DNA of 64,000 nucleotides from Rhizophagus clarus. Lineage: Eukaryota > Glomeromycota > Glomeromycetes > Glomerales > Glomeraceae. The position numbers and the translations under genes were made by a program. The stretch spans positions 524,442-588,441 of the forward strand of contig BLAL01000046.1 in assembly GCA_015698045.1 (NCBI GenBank), given 5' to 3'. This document shows positions 36,811 through 47,094 of this stretch, piece by piece. The notes under the pieces are model-generated. The model worked only from the letters and a program-made list of their open reading frames with translations, ran no database searches and was not told the DNA's origin. Position 1 is the first letter of the stretch. Each line of letters opens with the position of its first letter.

Positions 36811-38904
36811 ATGCCCGCAAATTGGACTGATGCAATAACTGAATATTTAATAAGATATAGGAGGTAAAAAATTAAATGAAAACTAATAAATAACTTTGAT
36901 CATATTCTAGTTTTTTTTTCTCTTACGTTTCCTGATCTAAAAATTAAATAAATAATGTAAAGGAGAAGGAACAACTACTACCATGACATACCCGGGAGGG
37001 ACCGCTCCGAATTCTGGGGGAGCCTAGCTCGAAGAATTCGGAGACGGTTCCGCGTGAGGTTCACTGGCCAACAGGTAGAAAGAAAGTGGAGAAACTTGGT
37101 CAGGAATTTTAATGTTAGTAAAATAATAATAAATCATAAAAAAAAAATAAAAAAAAATAAAAAATTAATAGTATTAACATTTTTAGAATTTCTGTGAATG
37201 GAGGAATGGTGCGCGAAATGGAAGGTGGTCCCGGGAAGGAGAAAGATATTATAGGCAGTTCCGCACAAGGTTTTGGGACAGACCTGGTAATTATTAAGAA
37301 TTTTTTTAATTTATATTTAAGTTATTTAAGTTCTAAATTTATATATATTTCTTAGGGAACCACCACAGTCGTAGGCGGCGTAGAAACACTGCGCATCGGC
37401 GGCCTCGGAATCCGTAAATTATATTTTTTTATTTTTATTTTTTTTTATTTTGTATTTTTTATATTTTATTTTTATTTTTATTTTTTATTTATATTTTTAT
37501 ATTTTTATTATTTTTATTATTATTATTTTTTATTTTTATTATCTTTTATTATTATTATTTTTATTAAATATATATATATTTTATATAGTCATCTAATTAT
37601 TATTTTAATATTTTTACTATTTTATAATTTGATTTAATATCGGCCTATATTCAACTGAAATTAAAAAATTCGACCTCAATTATGAGTAATTAAAGCTTAT
37701 TATAATAAATTGCTTTTATTCAATAAACATTCATTTTTTTTTTTATTAAAGTATTAATTAAATAAACAATCTGTCGTCATATATTATATAATATATTGTA
37801 ATGATGAAATGTCCCCAATAAATTTTTAAAAAAGGTACATTTAGGCGTGACAGATCTAATACCGCTGATTCTTCCAAAATGTTACTAAAAACTTTCCATA
37901 GATCAAATTGAGAGAACTAATCTATCAATTTACAATATAAAATCTTGAAATAATCTTTCACATTTTCAAAATACGTGATCAAACTCATTTTTGCTAAACT
38001 GCCGAAACCTTTTGGCGTTTACATGCAATAGTTTCGGCATTTTAATTTAATTTGACGATCATTGATTATCATGATCAATCTATTTTTACGGTTTTCTAAA
38101 CCATAATTTTTTTTTTATTTTTTTTTTAGGTTGCTGGACTCCCGGACTTGGAATGTAAGTTGGAAGGGGTGGGGGGAATTTTTTTTTAATATTAAAGAAA
38201 CGTTACTAACGTTTCTTTCTTTATTTTTTTTAGGTTGCCAGCCTTCTTGGACGAACTGGACTTGGGAAATGTAAGTTGGAAAGGGTGGTGATTTTTTTTT
38301 AATATTAAAGAAACGTTACTAACGTTTCTTTCTTTATTTTTTTTAGGTTGCCGGCCTTCTTGGACGAACCAGACTTGGGAATGTAAGTTAGAAAGGGCGG
38401 GGGATTTTTTTTTAATATTAAAGAAACGTTACTAATGTTTCTTTCTTTATTTTTTTAGGTTGCCGGCCTTCTTGGACGAACCGGACTTGGGAATGTAAGT
38501 TGGAAAGGGTGGTGATTTTTTTTAATGTTAAAGAAACGTTACTAACATTTCTTTCTTTATTTTTTTCAGATTGCTGGACTCCGGACTTGAAATGTAAGGA
38601 GAGAGGGAGGGATATATTTTTTTTTAATATTAAAGAAACGTTACTAATGTTTCTTTCTTTATTTTTTTTAGGTTGCCGGCCTTCTTGGACGAACCGGACT
38701 TGGGAATGTAAGTTGGAAAGGGTGGTGATTTTTTTTTAATGTTAAAGAAACGTTACTAACATTTCTTTCTTTATTTTTTTCAGATTGCTGGACTCCGGAC
38801 TTGAAATGTAAGGAGAGAGGGAGGGATATTTTTTGAATATTAAAGAAACAGTTTAAACGTTTCTTTTATTTATTTTAGGTTGCAGTTTCCCTTGTTCCTC
38901 TTGA
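36811..38904 (+). CDS. Myb/SANT-like (trihelix-type) protein with a mini-exon array
   Basis: Exons: 36811-36863, 36963-37113, 37187-37286, 37356-37413, 38130-38154, 38234-38270, 38347-38382, 38459-38494, 38570-38593, 38672-38707, 38784-38807, 38879-38904. Phases agree across all eleven introns and the chain ends in TGA, predicting 201 residues. The N-terminal half is a helix-rich DNA-binding-like domain (MPANWTDAITEYL, EFWGSLARRIRRRF, FTGQQVERKWRNLVRNF), followed by a WSREGERYYRQF segment and an Arg-rich stretch. The same domain occurs at 63752-64000. The 3' half encodes repeated CCRPSWTNRTWE and YCWTPDLK pieces, one per mini-exon. It lies inside the CACTGG transposon, so its likely role is binding the element's ends. 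The first intron has an AAAG acceptor and the fourth is 716 bp, both less certain. Confidence 0.65.
38130..38904 (+). repeat. Tandem intron plus mini-exon cassettes with hairpin introns
   Basis: Seven cassettes of about 80-115 bp. Exon parts are 25, 37, 36, 36, 24, 36 and 24 nt, of two related kinds: GTTGCCGGCC... ending GGGAAT, and ATTGCTGGAC... ending GAAAT. Intron parts begin GTAAGTTGG or GTAAGGAGAG, contain the 12-nt arm AAAGAAACGTTA, one base, and its complement, and end in a T-rich run with TAG or CAG. The centre of the hairpin reads TACTAAC, a perfect branch-site consensus. The cassettes are nearly identical, so amplification is recent. Confidence 0.85.
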
Positions 38905-39224
38905 TCCTAACGTGATCACGATTAAGAAAAGTTTGAGCAAACTTTTCTTAAAATTGTATTATAAATGACTGTAACTTTTTTATTAATTTATTGTAATAAA
39001 ATACGTAATAAAATAAAAATATTAACAATAATAATTATACTTTTAAACACTTTACAAAAAATTTATAAACTTGATAATGCATTCAATAAATAAGACAATA
39101 AAAATTTTTTAACTACATTAAACGAATTAAAAATTTCTAAAAAGAAAAATCTATAAAGAAAGTAAACTCTAAAAAATTTCTTAATACGTTATATAATATG
39201 AAATCTAACGTATTAAAATTTGTA

Positions 39225-39430
39225 TCACATATCGGGTACCCGATATGTGTAAGATAGAACTGTGCCCGATATATATTAAATAACATATCGGTGACCAATA
39301 GTTTAGATATCGGGGTCTTGGTAATTAGGCATATTTTGAAGTGTAATAAATCGGGTACCCGATATGTAAAAATACCCGATATTTATCCGATTAGCCGCCG
39401 ATATATAAGTCCCCGATATGTACCCGATAG
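39225..39430. repeat. Right subterminal ATCGGGTACCCGAT repeat block
   Basis: Copies of ATCGGGTACCCGATATGT at 39229 and 39350 and shorter versions up to 39430, inverted relative to the left block as expected for the two ends of one element. Confidence 0.75.
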
Positions 39431-39994
39431 AATTGATTTTGACCAGTGTGGATGAATCCAGAATTATAGGCACAATAGAGAAGCGTTGGTCTAATTGAGT
39501 TAAAGAAACGTACTAGTGTCTTTTTTCATTTATTTTGAAGGAATAGGTTATTTCTTTGGACTAAGTGCTCCTGGAGACTTTTGATTTCTTAAAAAAAATC
39601 AAATTTCTTAGAGAAACATCAGTAGAAATAGTATTAATGTTTCTTTTTGTTTTGGTTTGCAATAGTTGGTTTGATAGGAATAAACTATTCATAATATATT
39701 TGTGTTTTTTTTGATTTAATAAATAAAATTAAATTTATGTAAATAAAGACTAGTAATAAATTGTAATAAATTGTAATATATTAAACAGTAAATTTAATAA
39801 GCAATAATATAAATTTCGTGGTAAAACAGGGATTAAATCATGTAAATTCCGTATGCATTCCATGCATACGGAATTTTCAACGGTCTATTGTGATACGTTA
39901 TTTCTAAGGAAAAAAATCGTATAAAAATCTTATTAAAAACGTATCCAGTTTTTTTATAGGGCATTTGTCATTTCAAATCATTTGCCGAACACTG

Positions 39995-40504
39995 CTTGGT
40001 CTTGCATTCCCAAACCATAAGGACTACTATATTTCTGTCAATTATCACGAAATCTGGTTGGCCAACAATGTCATCCAAAGCATGACCATCTAAGAAAAGG
40101 ATTGATTGATCAAATGGGGTTAAAGTTTCATAAATATTTATGTCCGATGCTGTACAAATGTCTCTTTCACATGTGACTATACGACGCTGACTGAATGTTG
40201 GTTTTTGTTTATCTTCCTTCGGTTGCCATGCGAGTACTTCTTGTTCAAATTCTACCCAATTTGCAATCTCATCAGGAAATCATAATTCTGTGGATTCAGT
40301 ACATAAATTTGACTTATTACGCAATTTAAGATAAGTTAGATCTGGTAAAGTGTTGCTAATAACTGTTGCTAAAGAAATTCCTTCTAAAGGAATCAGAGTT
40401 GATTCAGGTGCTGTTTCCAAAGAAATTCCTTCTAAAGGAATCAAAGTTGATTTAGGCCTTTTTGTTTGTGGTTGATTGTTTTCCTTCTCTTCAATGGTTG
40501 GTTT
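39995..40504 (-). pseudogene. PD-(D/E)XK nuclease-like gene, 5' part, split by transposon
   Basis: Reading on the minus strand toward 39995: a low-complexity region with two copies of STLIPLEGIS, an in-frame TGA near 40286, then FPDEIANWVEFEQEVLAW, DICTASDINIYETL and DGHALDDIVGQPDFVIIDR. It ends at VWECKTK on the target duplication. The D of PDFV and the ECK triad are the hallmark residues of a PD-(D/E)XK fold. If the transposon and one TSD copy are ignored, the frame runs straight into WVLNV at 33102. The start codon is not identified. One stop plus the insertion make it non-functional. Confidence 0.75.
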
Positions 40505-40519
40505 TCATTTCACAAGAAC

Positions 40520-41764
40520 CTATATTAAATATATTTAACGTATTATTTTACATTCTTTGATCATCTTCTGCCAATATTTTGGGAGACCATTACTTTTACG
40601 TTCCAATTTTACCTATTAAAGATCAAATGTGTTAATAGTGCATCTTTCATTTAGTAATAAGGGAAGGTACGTAACCAATTCCTCCTCCAGAATTAGTAGA
40701 CCCAAATTAACTACAAAATTAGAACGCCTGAACCAAGTACTCCTGGAGTGGTTACCAGTGTCGAAAATTCAGTAATTCCTGGAATCAAGAAGGACTCAAA
40801 ACACAGGTTACCCCAATTTTGCAAAATAAAATATGCACCTTTTTTTCCAATGTCTTTTTATCCAATTGTAACTTTGCTGCTTCTTTCAAAAACTGGTCAA
40901 CCCAAAAATTATCAAGACACTGCCAATCATTCGAAACTGGTGATGAGGAAACGATTTCATCATGATAAATATTTAAAAAACCCCGATATGAGTGTTTATG
41001 GTAATTCTTTAAATAAGAGATAACGATGGCTAAAAATTAAAAAATGATAGAATTTTTAATTAACAAAATTTTCATGTCTTTAAAGAATCGATCTGATGAC
41101 AAAAATGCAAGATTTACCAGAACATGTAGGATATCTGGAAGTACTGGAAGTGCTCATCTTGTACACTTGTATATACTTTTCTTTACGATATATTTTTCCT
41201 TGATTTATTTTTATTCTTTGATATATTTTTCCTTTTTATATATTTTTCCTTTTATTTTGCACACTTTAAAAAAAAAAGTGGCTTCATGGGGGTTTATATA
41301 CACAATTATTACTTTAAGCATCACGACTCAGACTGACAAAAAACCAAAATTATACAGATGATGATTCAATATTATGTTTGAAACATTTCAACTTATGTCA
41401 ATTTGACTCTTTATTAGCGAAATATTTCTAATTTTAATCATTTAGATACAGTATATAAGAACTGAAATCAAACATCTCAGCTTATGTCAGATTGGCTCTT
41501 TATTAGCATAAAAAAATTAAATCTAATTTAGATATACAGTGTATCATAATGTATATATTAAAAAAAAAATTATTTACCCATTTTAGATATACAGTGTATC
41601 AAGACTGATATGAACATGACTCTTGAAGATCTATGGCCAACCAATCATAGAATCTCAGCTTATGTCAGTTTGACTCTATTAGCATAAAAAAAACCTAATT
41701 TAATCATTTCTTATTTACTTGTATTAATGACTGGCGGAATCGTATATTTTAATCATTTCAGATA
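40520..41764. other. Repeat-rich intergenic DNA with a fragment of an unknown coding family
   Basis: 40660-41020 contains GTAACCAATTCCTCCTCCAG, a variant of sequence also found near 54075 and 60850 (see the entry at 54057). The plus strand stays open over 40748-41023 but without a known domain. From 41380 to 41700 a unit containing TCAGCTTATGTCAGTTTGACTC is repeated three times at 100-200 bp spacing. No complete gene. Confidence 0.45.
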
Positions 41765-43145
41765 CACATATTTCTCGTAACGTGACTCTTGAAGATCTGT
41801 GGCTAACCAATCAAGAGCCCAAAGCCAATCACATGAAAATTAGTATATTCTAATAAATAAATTAGGGAATTTAATTATATCGATTATGATCGATTATTGA
41901 TCGATCAATCAATTAATCGATCACAAAATTTAGAATCCGATTAATTATGATCGATCAAATATATAATCAATCAATACAATCAATCAATAACCATATGATA
42001 ACTTCTAATTAATTGATTAAAAAATTCTAATTTTAGTATACAGGCAGATTTTTATAATATTATTAATATTAAAAACTTTTTGCCGGAAGCTGTAAGCGAA
42101 TTACTTTTTTCCATTTGAATAAACTAAGAATAATTTAGCTTGAAAATACATAATAAAATAACAAATGATAAACTTTCATAATAAATTTTTTCATAATATA
42201 AATATCGATTATCAAACTTAATTTACTTAATTTAAAATTTAATATGGCGATTACTATTTGATCGATTAAATTGGTCAATCAAACATGATTGATCGAGTTT
42301 GTTCGATCATACTCTCTATAAAATAATCAATTAATCGATCAAAGGTTTTGGAGACAATTAAATTCCCTAAAATAAATAAACAAAGGAAATTTATTGAAAG
42401 ATAAAGGATGAAAAACTATGTCCTTTTTATCGTTTATTTTTAGTTTATAATGTTTGTTAAATAGATGTCATTTAAAATATACCATCGATCGTTGATACCA
42501 TTGAAAATTATCTGAAAGTTTATTTAATGTAAAAATATGATTTATTTAAAAATAAAATGGATAAAAAAAATTAAATTTTACAAAACATTAAAACTGTGTA
42601 ATATTATTATACGTGTACTACTACAGCAATAATTCGAACATTCATTATCTGAAGCTAGGACATTTCCATACTATTCCATAGCGTCTGTCCGCATCGACAA
42701 GTTACCAATCATACTGTATGACGTGTTAAATTGCGCGTTTGTTTACATATCGATATGTTGTAACTGTTAATAACAAAAACTTAATTATTGTAAAAAATTA
42801 ATTACACAAATTTCCGATTGGTCGGTTTATTATGTGCAAAAACGTTGTAATTTCAATAAAGTTGAATTTGTTCCATCCAGTTCTTTTTTTTTCAACCAAA
42901 AATGAGAGCTTAATTCTTGAAGACTAAGTTCATTAGAGACATCCATGATCTTAATAATATTCGAAGTATTATATTTCTCTAAACCTCCATAGGTATAATT
43001 GAAATAGAATATTTGATTTCTAGAAATTAATATGTTCTGTTTAATGATCGTTATAACTTTTTTTTTCTGAAAATTTCGGGTAATTATATCAATGCGTCAA
43101 AATTCCATCATTTTCGTTCAAATAAGGAGAACGATATCAAATTAT
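41765..43145. repeat. Dispersed repeat, copy A (inverted relative to 52786-53712)
   Basis: From GTGACTCTTGAAGATCTGTGG near 41782 to AAATAAGGAGAACGATAT near 43135 the sequence matches the reverse complement of 52786-53712. Shared landmarks include GCGTCTGTCCGCAT, GCAAAAACGTTGTAATTTCA and TAAACCTCCATA(G/A)GT. Copy A is interrupted by the MITE at 41865-42367. No protein is encoded; the family type is not known. Confidence 0.8.
41865..42367. mobile_element. 503-bp MITE with TA target site
   Basis: Inverted ends GGGAATTTAATT, flanked by TA on both sides, with ATCGATTA/GATCGATC subterminal repeats in both orientations and no coding capacity. It interrupts dispersed repeat copy A, which proves it is the younger insertion. 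TA targets suggest Tc1/mariner-type mobilisation, but the ends differ from those of the element at 43422. Confidence 0.75.
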
Positions 43146-43421
43146 TTTGAAAATAGATCTGTTAAAACATAAAATTCCAAATATAGAAAACTAATCTGTG
43201 AAATTTTAATTCTTATATGAATTCTGAATTCCTGATAATGAACCAGATAACGAAATTCCTAGAAATATAAAATCATTGTACAATTTAAATAATCTCAAGA
43301 TTAATTAAAATAATAAAATTTACATGTTTGAAATAAATTATATTCGTTATCTGTTATTGTAATTTAAATTGTTACTAAGAATAAAAGAATCATTACGACA
43401 ATTTGTGGCGTAGCTTAGGTA

Positions 43422-44758
43422 CACTCCCCTACAAAAAGTATTGGACCACTTTAATATCGGTAAATTAATATGCCGATTTTAACAGTTAATTTTTCAACAA
43501 TTTATTAATAAACATTATAAAAATTTTATATCACGTGACTCAGAAAAACGTGGATTTTTTATTAATATCTAGTTGGATTTCCTTTACTATCTATTACAGC
43601 CTGAACCCTTCTAGGCATGCTATCAACTAAATTTGCTAAAACTTCAGGTTCAATTTTACCCCATTCCTCCTCCAAAACTTCCATTAATTGACCAACATTT
43701 TTTGGATGAGGTTTATGTGCCCGAACTTTTCTTTCTAAAACATCCCATAAATGTTCAATTGGATTAAGATCTGGGCTCTGTGCAGGCCATGGAAGACTTG
43801 AAACCGAATTATCCTCTTTCCACTGTCCAACCGCCCTTGCTCTATGAACTGGAGCGTTATCATCTTGAAAAATATATTCTAAATTATTTTCTAAACTATC
43901 ATAGAAGGGTAAAAAAGTATTTTCTAATATATTAATATATACAGAACCTGTGATACTACCGGAAACTTGAATCAAAGGACCAAGTTTATCTTTTGCGAAA
44001 CACCCCCACACCATAACTCCCTGATTTCCAGACTTTACCGTTGGAATAAGACAACTTACATCATATTTTTCATGGGGTTTACGCCAAACCCAGTGGTGAG
44101 CATCATTTTGAAATAATAGAAAGCGAGATTCATCACTCCAAATAATTGTATCCCACTCAGTATCCCATTCTTTTCTTTCACGGCACCAAGCTAGTCTTTT
44201 TTTACGATTAGCTTCAGAAACCAATGGTTTTCTTTTTCCAGCTCTGCCAAAATATCCTTCAGAATGTAAAACATGCCTTACAGTATTATTAGATACTGGA
44301 CTTAATAAACAATCACTAATTTTTTTTGTTATTTCTTCTAAAGATTGCTGCCTATCTTCCTTTATAATTTTTGAAAGATGTCTTAAATCTCTTTCAGTGA
44401 GTTTTGGCGGCCTACCTGAACGTGGAGCAGCTGAAATTTTTTCTGAGTTTTTGTAGTCCATTATAGTATTATGGATGGTTGTTTTTGGTATATCAAGTAT
44501 TTCATTAATATTTCGTTCAGTATGACCTCCTTTCCAGAGACCAATAACCTCTCCTCGTTCAAATTCTGTAAGCTCACGCTTTTTGGGCATTTTTATAAAT
44601 AATTTTTTTTTTTATTTTCGGGTGGGCGAAGACTTTAGCTACATGGGAAAAAAAAATTTATTTATATATGTATAGTTAGTTGTGGCGTAATCTTAATTTT
44701 AATAGAAATGATCGGCAAATGATCGGCAGGGTGGTCCGATACTTTTTGTAGGGGAGTG
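43422..44758 (-). mobile_element. Complete Tc1/mariner element
   Basis: Inverted ends CACTCCCCTACAAAAAGTAT differ at a single position (T/C, just inside) and are flanked by TA on both sides. The 1,337-bp element encodes one uninterrupted transposase on the minus strand. Length, TA target and gene content are those of a canonical Tc1-type transposon. Confidence 0.95.
43562..44590 (-). CDS. Tc1-type transposase, 342 residues, apparently intact
   Basis: The N-terminus has two helix-turn-helix-like segments (ELTEFERGEVIGLWKGGH and a LTERDLRHL region) with GRPPK between them, matching the paired-like DNA-binding region of Tc1 transposases. The catalytic core shows all three acidic residues: IIWSDESRF, FQDDNAPVHRA and PDLNPIEHLWD. 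Thirty-four residues separate the second and third, the DD34E signature of Tc1. The length is normal and there is no frameshift. The frame opens at MPKKRELT about 170 bp inside the right terminal repeat. It catalyses cut-and-paste transposition into TA dinucleotides. Confidence 0.95.
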   Translation of the reverse strand: MPKKRELTEFERGEVIGLWKGGHTERNINEILDIPKTTIHNTIMDYKNSEKISAAPRSGRPPKLTERDLRHLSKIIKEDRQQSLEEITKKISDCLLSPVSNNTVRHVLHSEGYFGRAGKRKPLVSEANRKKRLAWCRERKEWDTEWDTIIWSDESRFLLFQNDAHHWVWRKPHEKYDVSCLIPTVKSGNQGVMVWGCFAKDKLGPLIQVSGSITGSVYINILENTFLPFYDSLENNLEYIFQDDNAPVHRARAVGQWKEDNSVSSLPWPAQSPDLNPIEHLWDVLERKVRAHKPHPKNVGQLMEVLEEEWGKIEPEVLANLVDSMPRRVQAVIDSKGNPTRY

Positions 44759-47094
44759 TACATTACGCATTTGATCGGCTTAAGTGTGACACATGCATGC
44801 ATGACGGATAGTGCGTGACGAATAAATTATTACGGAAAACTCCCACCAGTGCACCAGTGATGGAAAAGTCACGTCTTTTGGATGAATGATATCTGATATA
44901 TCGTTAATTTACATAGAATTATTTCAGATACGATTTATTAAAAAATTGGGTATATCACTATATCAGCGTTCCTTTTACTATCACCGTTCACCGTAAATTG
45001 TATTTCAATGCATAAGTGTATAAGAATTTAATCCTAAATACTGGAAAGTGAATTATCTTTTATTATTTTTAAACATTGATACAAAAAAATAAAAATCATA
45101 TCACTGATATCAGATACAGTATAATAAAATTTTTTTCAGTTTCCGTTGGTACATTGGAATACGTTATTATAACGTTCGCGAAACTGGTCAATTTGGACGT
45201 ACTGAAGTTTGAAGGGTAGTTATTTAACTTTATATAAGGATGTTAATTATATATGATATTTTAATACAATAGTATTTATTTCATAAGAAATTATTTATTG
45301 AGCGATCGTATTTGGACTTAATCTAATAGGCTCATTAATTTTTTAATAAAAAAAATAATAAAAGAAAGGATTAACGCAAATAGAAATATACATTTTTTTT
45401 TTATAACGAATAACAAAAGAAAAAAAAAAATAAATAATAGATAACGGAATAACAAAAAAAAAATAAATAATAGATAACCGAATAACAAAAAAAAAAAAAT
45501 TAATAACAGATAACGGAATAACGAAAATGAAATGAATAACGAAATGACAAGAACAAAATAAATAACGAAATAAAAAAAAAAAAAATAAACAACGAAATAA
45601 AAGAATACATTTAATATAAGAAAAAAAAAGGCCTGCCCGGATACTTTTGGCAGGTGGTTTAAAATATTGTATTTCAGATCGTCATCGAGGCGGTACGATT
45701 GGCGGTTATTTTATCGATATTTGTTTGCCTGCCGAGGCTTTTATGCATATTAAAAGTTGACCATTACGTCGTCGTTCGTTTAGAATTAAAAATATTGAAA
45801 AATGCATATTTATGATGAAGAATTTTTGTTTAGCTTATATTTTTTTACATGTTTTTTTTTTCTTTTTTTTTATGGGAAACCTTGGCCTTTAAAAGGACTA
45901 TTTATAATGAATTCCGATAATTCTTATCGTACTATTTATTAAGGACATTTGGTATAAATCATCGATAATCTATTAATCTAGTATTTAACTAAATCTAAAT
46001 GAAATAATTAATCATGGTTCGGATATATCAGGAAATTATGATGCATCATCTCCTATAAACATTTAATGTTTAGAGATGAGAAAAAAAATATAAAAATAAT
46101 TTGTTGCTTTGGAAAAAAAAACTTTTTTAAGATAGAAATTTTCATAAACTGCAGCTAAAATGACAATTTAACAAGTTTTTAGCAGGTAACATTTCACAAA
46201 GTTTTTTAATATTTCCAATTTTTTATCCTTAATGAAACTTCGTGTGAACATTTTTATTAATTGAGAATGATAAAGAACAAACCACTTGTGTACGTATTTT
46301 CCTTTTTTCGTTATGGATTGTCCTTATCGTTAAAATAACATGACAAGAAATGATAATTTCAAATTTTCCTGATCTGGAAACATTGGGTTGATTTTTTTGG
46401 GCAGTCCCCGACTCCCCGCAGCAGATCTAATTGTTATGATCCAATCAATTTCGAGTGGATGTTTCATTGTTTTTATTGTATGACCGTATGATCTATTTCG
46501 TGATGCAAAAAAATTCCGTAAAAGGAAAAAAAACGAGAACAAAAGAAATTTTTTTTTCTAATTTTTTTTTCTTTTACACTTGTTAACATTACCATTCTAT
46601 ATAAAAATAGATAAATTTTTCTTAAATCTTCTTCATTCACACTTTACAATTATTATAAAGTCATAAATTTTACATTAAGACGAAATAAAATAAATTTATA
46701 TATATTACAGTATTTTTAAATTGATTCTTTGAAATTTTTTTTAATTTGAACAAAATAGAAAATGGTTATACAACTGGTCGCATGATGCATGTTAAACATG
46801 CGATAGATAATTAGTAATAAAACTAAACTAAATTAAAATAATTGATTGTAAATATATGTTATCTTTATCTTATCATCTTTTTATATTATATTTTATATAT
46901 ATTTTTTTTTTAGAAAACACGCCCTGAAAAATGGTTGCTTCCGATTTTAGACAATGATTAGGTATGTTACGTAATTACAGGATTCTGAAATGAAATAAAA
47001 TGAAACCATAGAAAGACATTTTATTTTCATTTAGTAATGATCTTTTTCTTTTATTAACTTCTAAAATTTTAAATGTGATTGATAAAAATAATTA
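44759..47094. other. Intergenic, no gene seen
   Basis: From 45410 to 45610 a degenerate unit (AATAATAGATAACGGAATAAC with A runs) is repeated about five times. A G/C-richer patch at 45630-45780 includes GCCTGCC/GGCAGG inverted words. A short minus-strand stretch near 46340-46480 looks coding (KKINPMFPDQENLK) but has no recognisable domain. Nothing firm. Confidence 0.4.

Larger units (their letters stand above)
34496..39448. mobile_element. Innermost TIR element (4.95 kb) carrying a Myb/SANT-like gene, TSD TGG
   Basis: Inverted ends CACTGGTCAAAATC, each followed six bases later by CTATCGGGTAC-like sequence, are flanked by TGG on both sides. Subterminal blocks (34520-34870, 39225-39430) contain many copies of the palindromic word ATCGGGTACCCGAT with ATATGT extensions. 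The only gene found is the plus-strand Myb/SANT-like gene at 36811-38904. CACT(A/G) ends with a 3-bp TSD and dense subterminal motifs suggest a CACTA element; a Myb/SANT partner and 3-bp TSD also fit PIF/Harbinger. No DDE transposase was found, so it depends on another copy for movement if it moves. Confidence 0.75.
33389..39961. mobile_element. Second-level nested TIR element, TSD CAT
   Basis: Ends CCCTATAAGAAA and (other strand) CCCTATAAAAAAA, each followed by ATACGTTTT-type subterminal words, are flanked by CAT on both sides. It sits wholly inside the hAT-like element and is itself interrupted by the 34496-39448 element. Its own sequence includes T-rich stretches at 33730-34260, an acceptor-like TTTTAG then GTTGTCTGACTCCTGATG near 34470, and AAAGAAAC-type intron-like words near 39505 and 39605. 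These resemble the cassettes of the inner element's gene. Confidence 0.75.
33111..39994. mobile_element. hAT-like transposon (6.9 kb with nested insertions), TSD CTTGGTCT
   Basis: Inverted ends CAGTGTTCGG are flanked by the perfect 8-bp repeat CTTGGTCT (33103-33110 and 39995-40002). Its own sequence is short: 33111-33388 plus 39962-39994, made of CATTTGTCATTTGAAT-type subterminal repeats. The rest is the nested element at 33389-39961. Ends and TSD length are typical of hAT. No hAT transposase is present, so it was a MITE before being inserted into. Confidence 0.85.

Noticed and set aside
38500-38739. 79-residue plus-strand reading frame through the mini-exon array
   Set aside because: It reads across introns and exons of the cassettes; the splice-consistent model explains the region better.
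41865-42367. GATCGATC-rich segment considered as a replication origin
   Set aside because: Its inverted GGGAATTTAATT ends, TA flanks and interruption of a dispersed repeat show it is a MITE.
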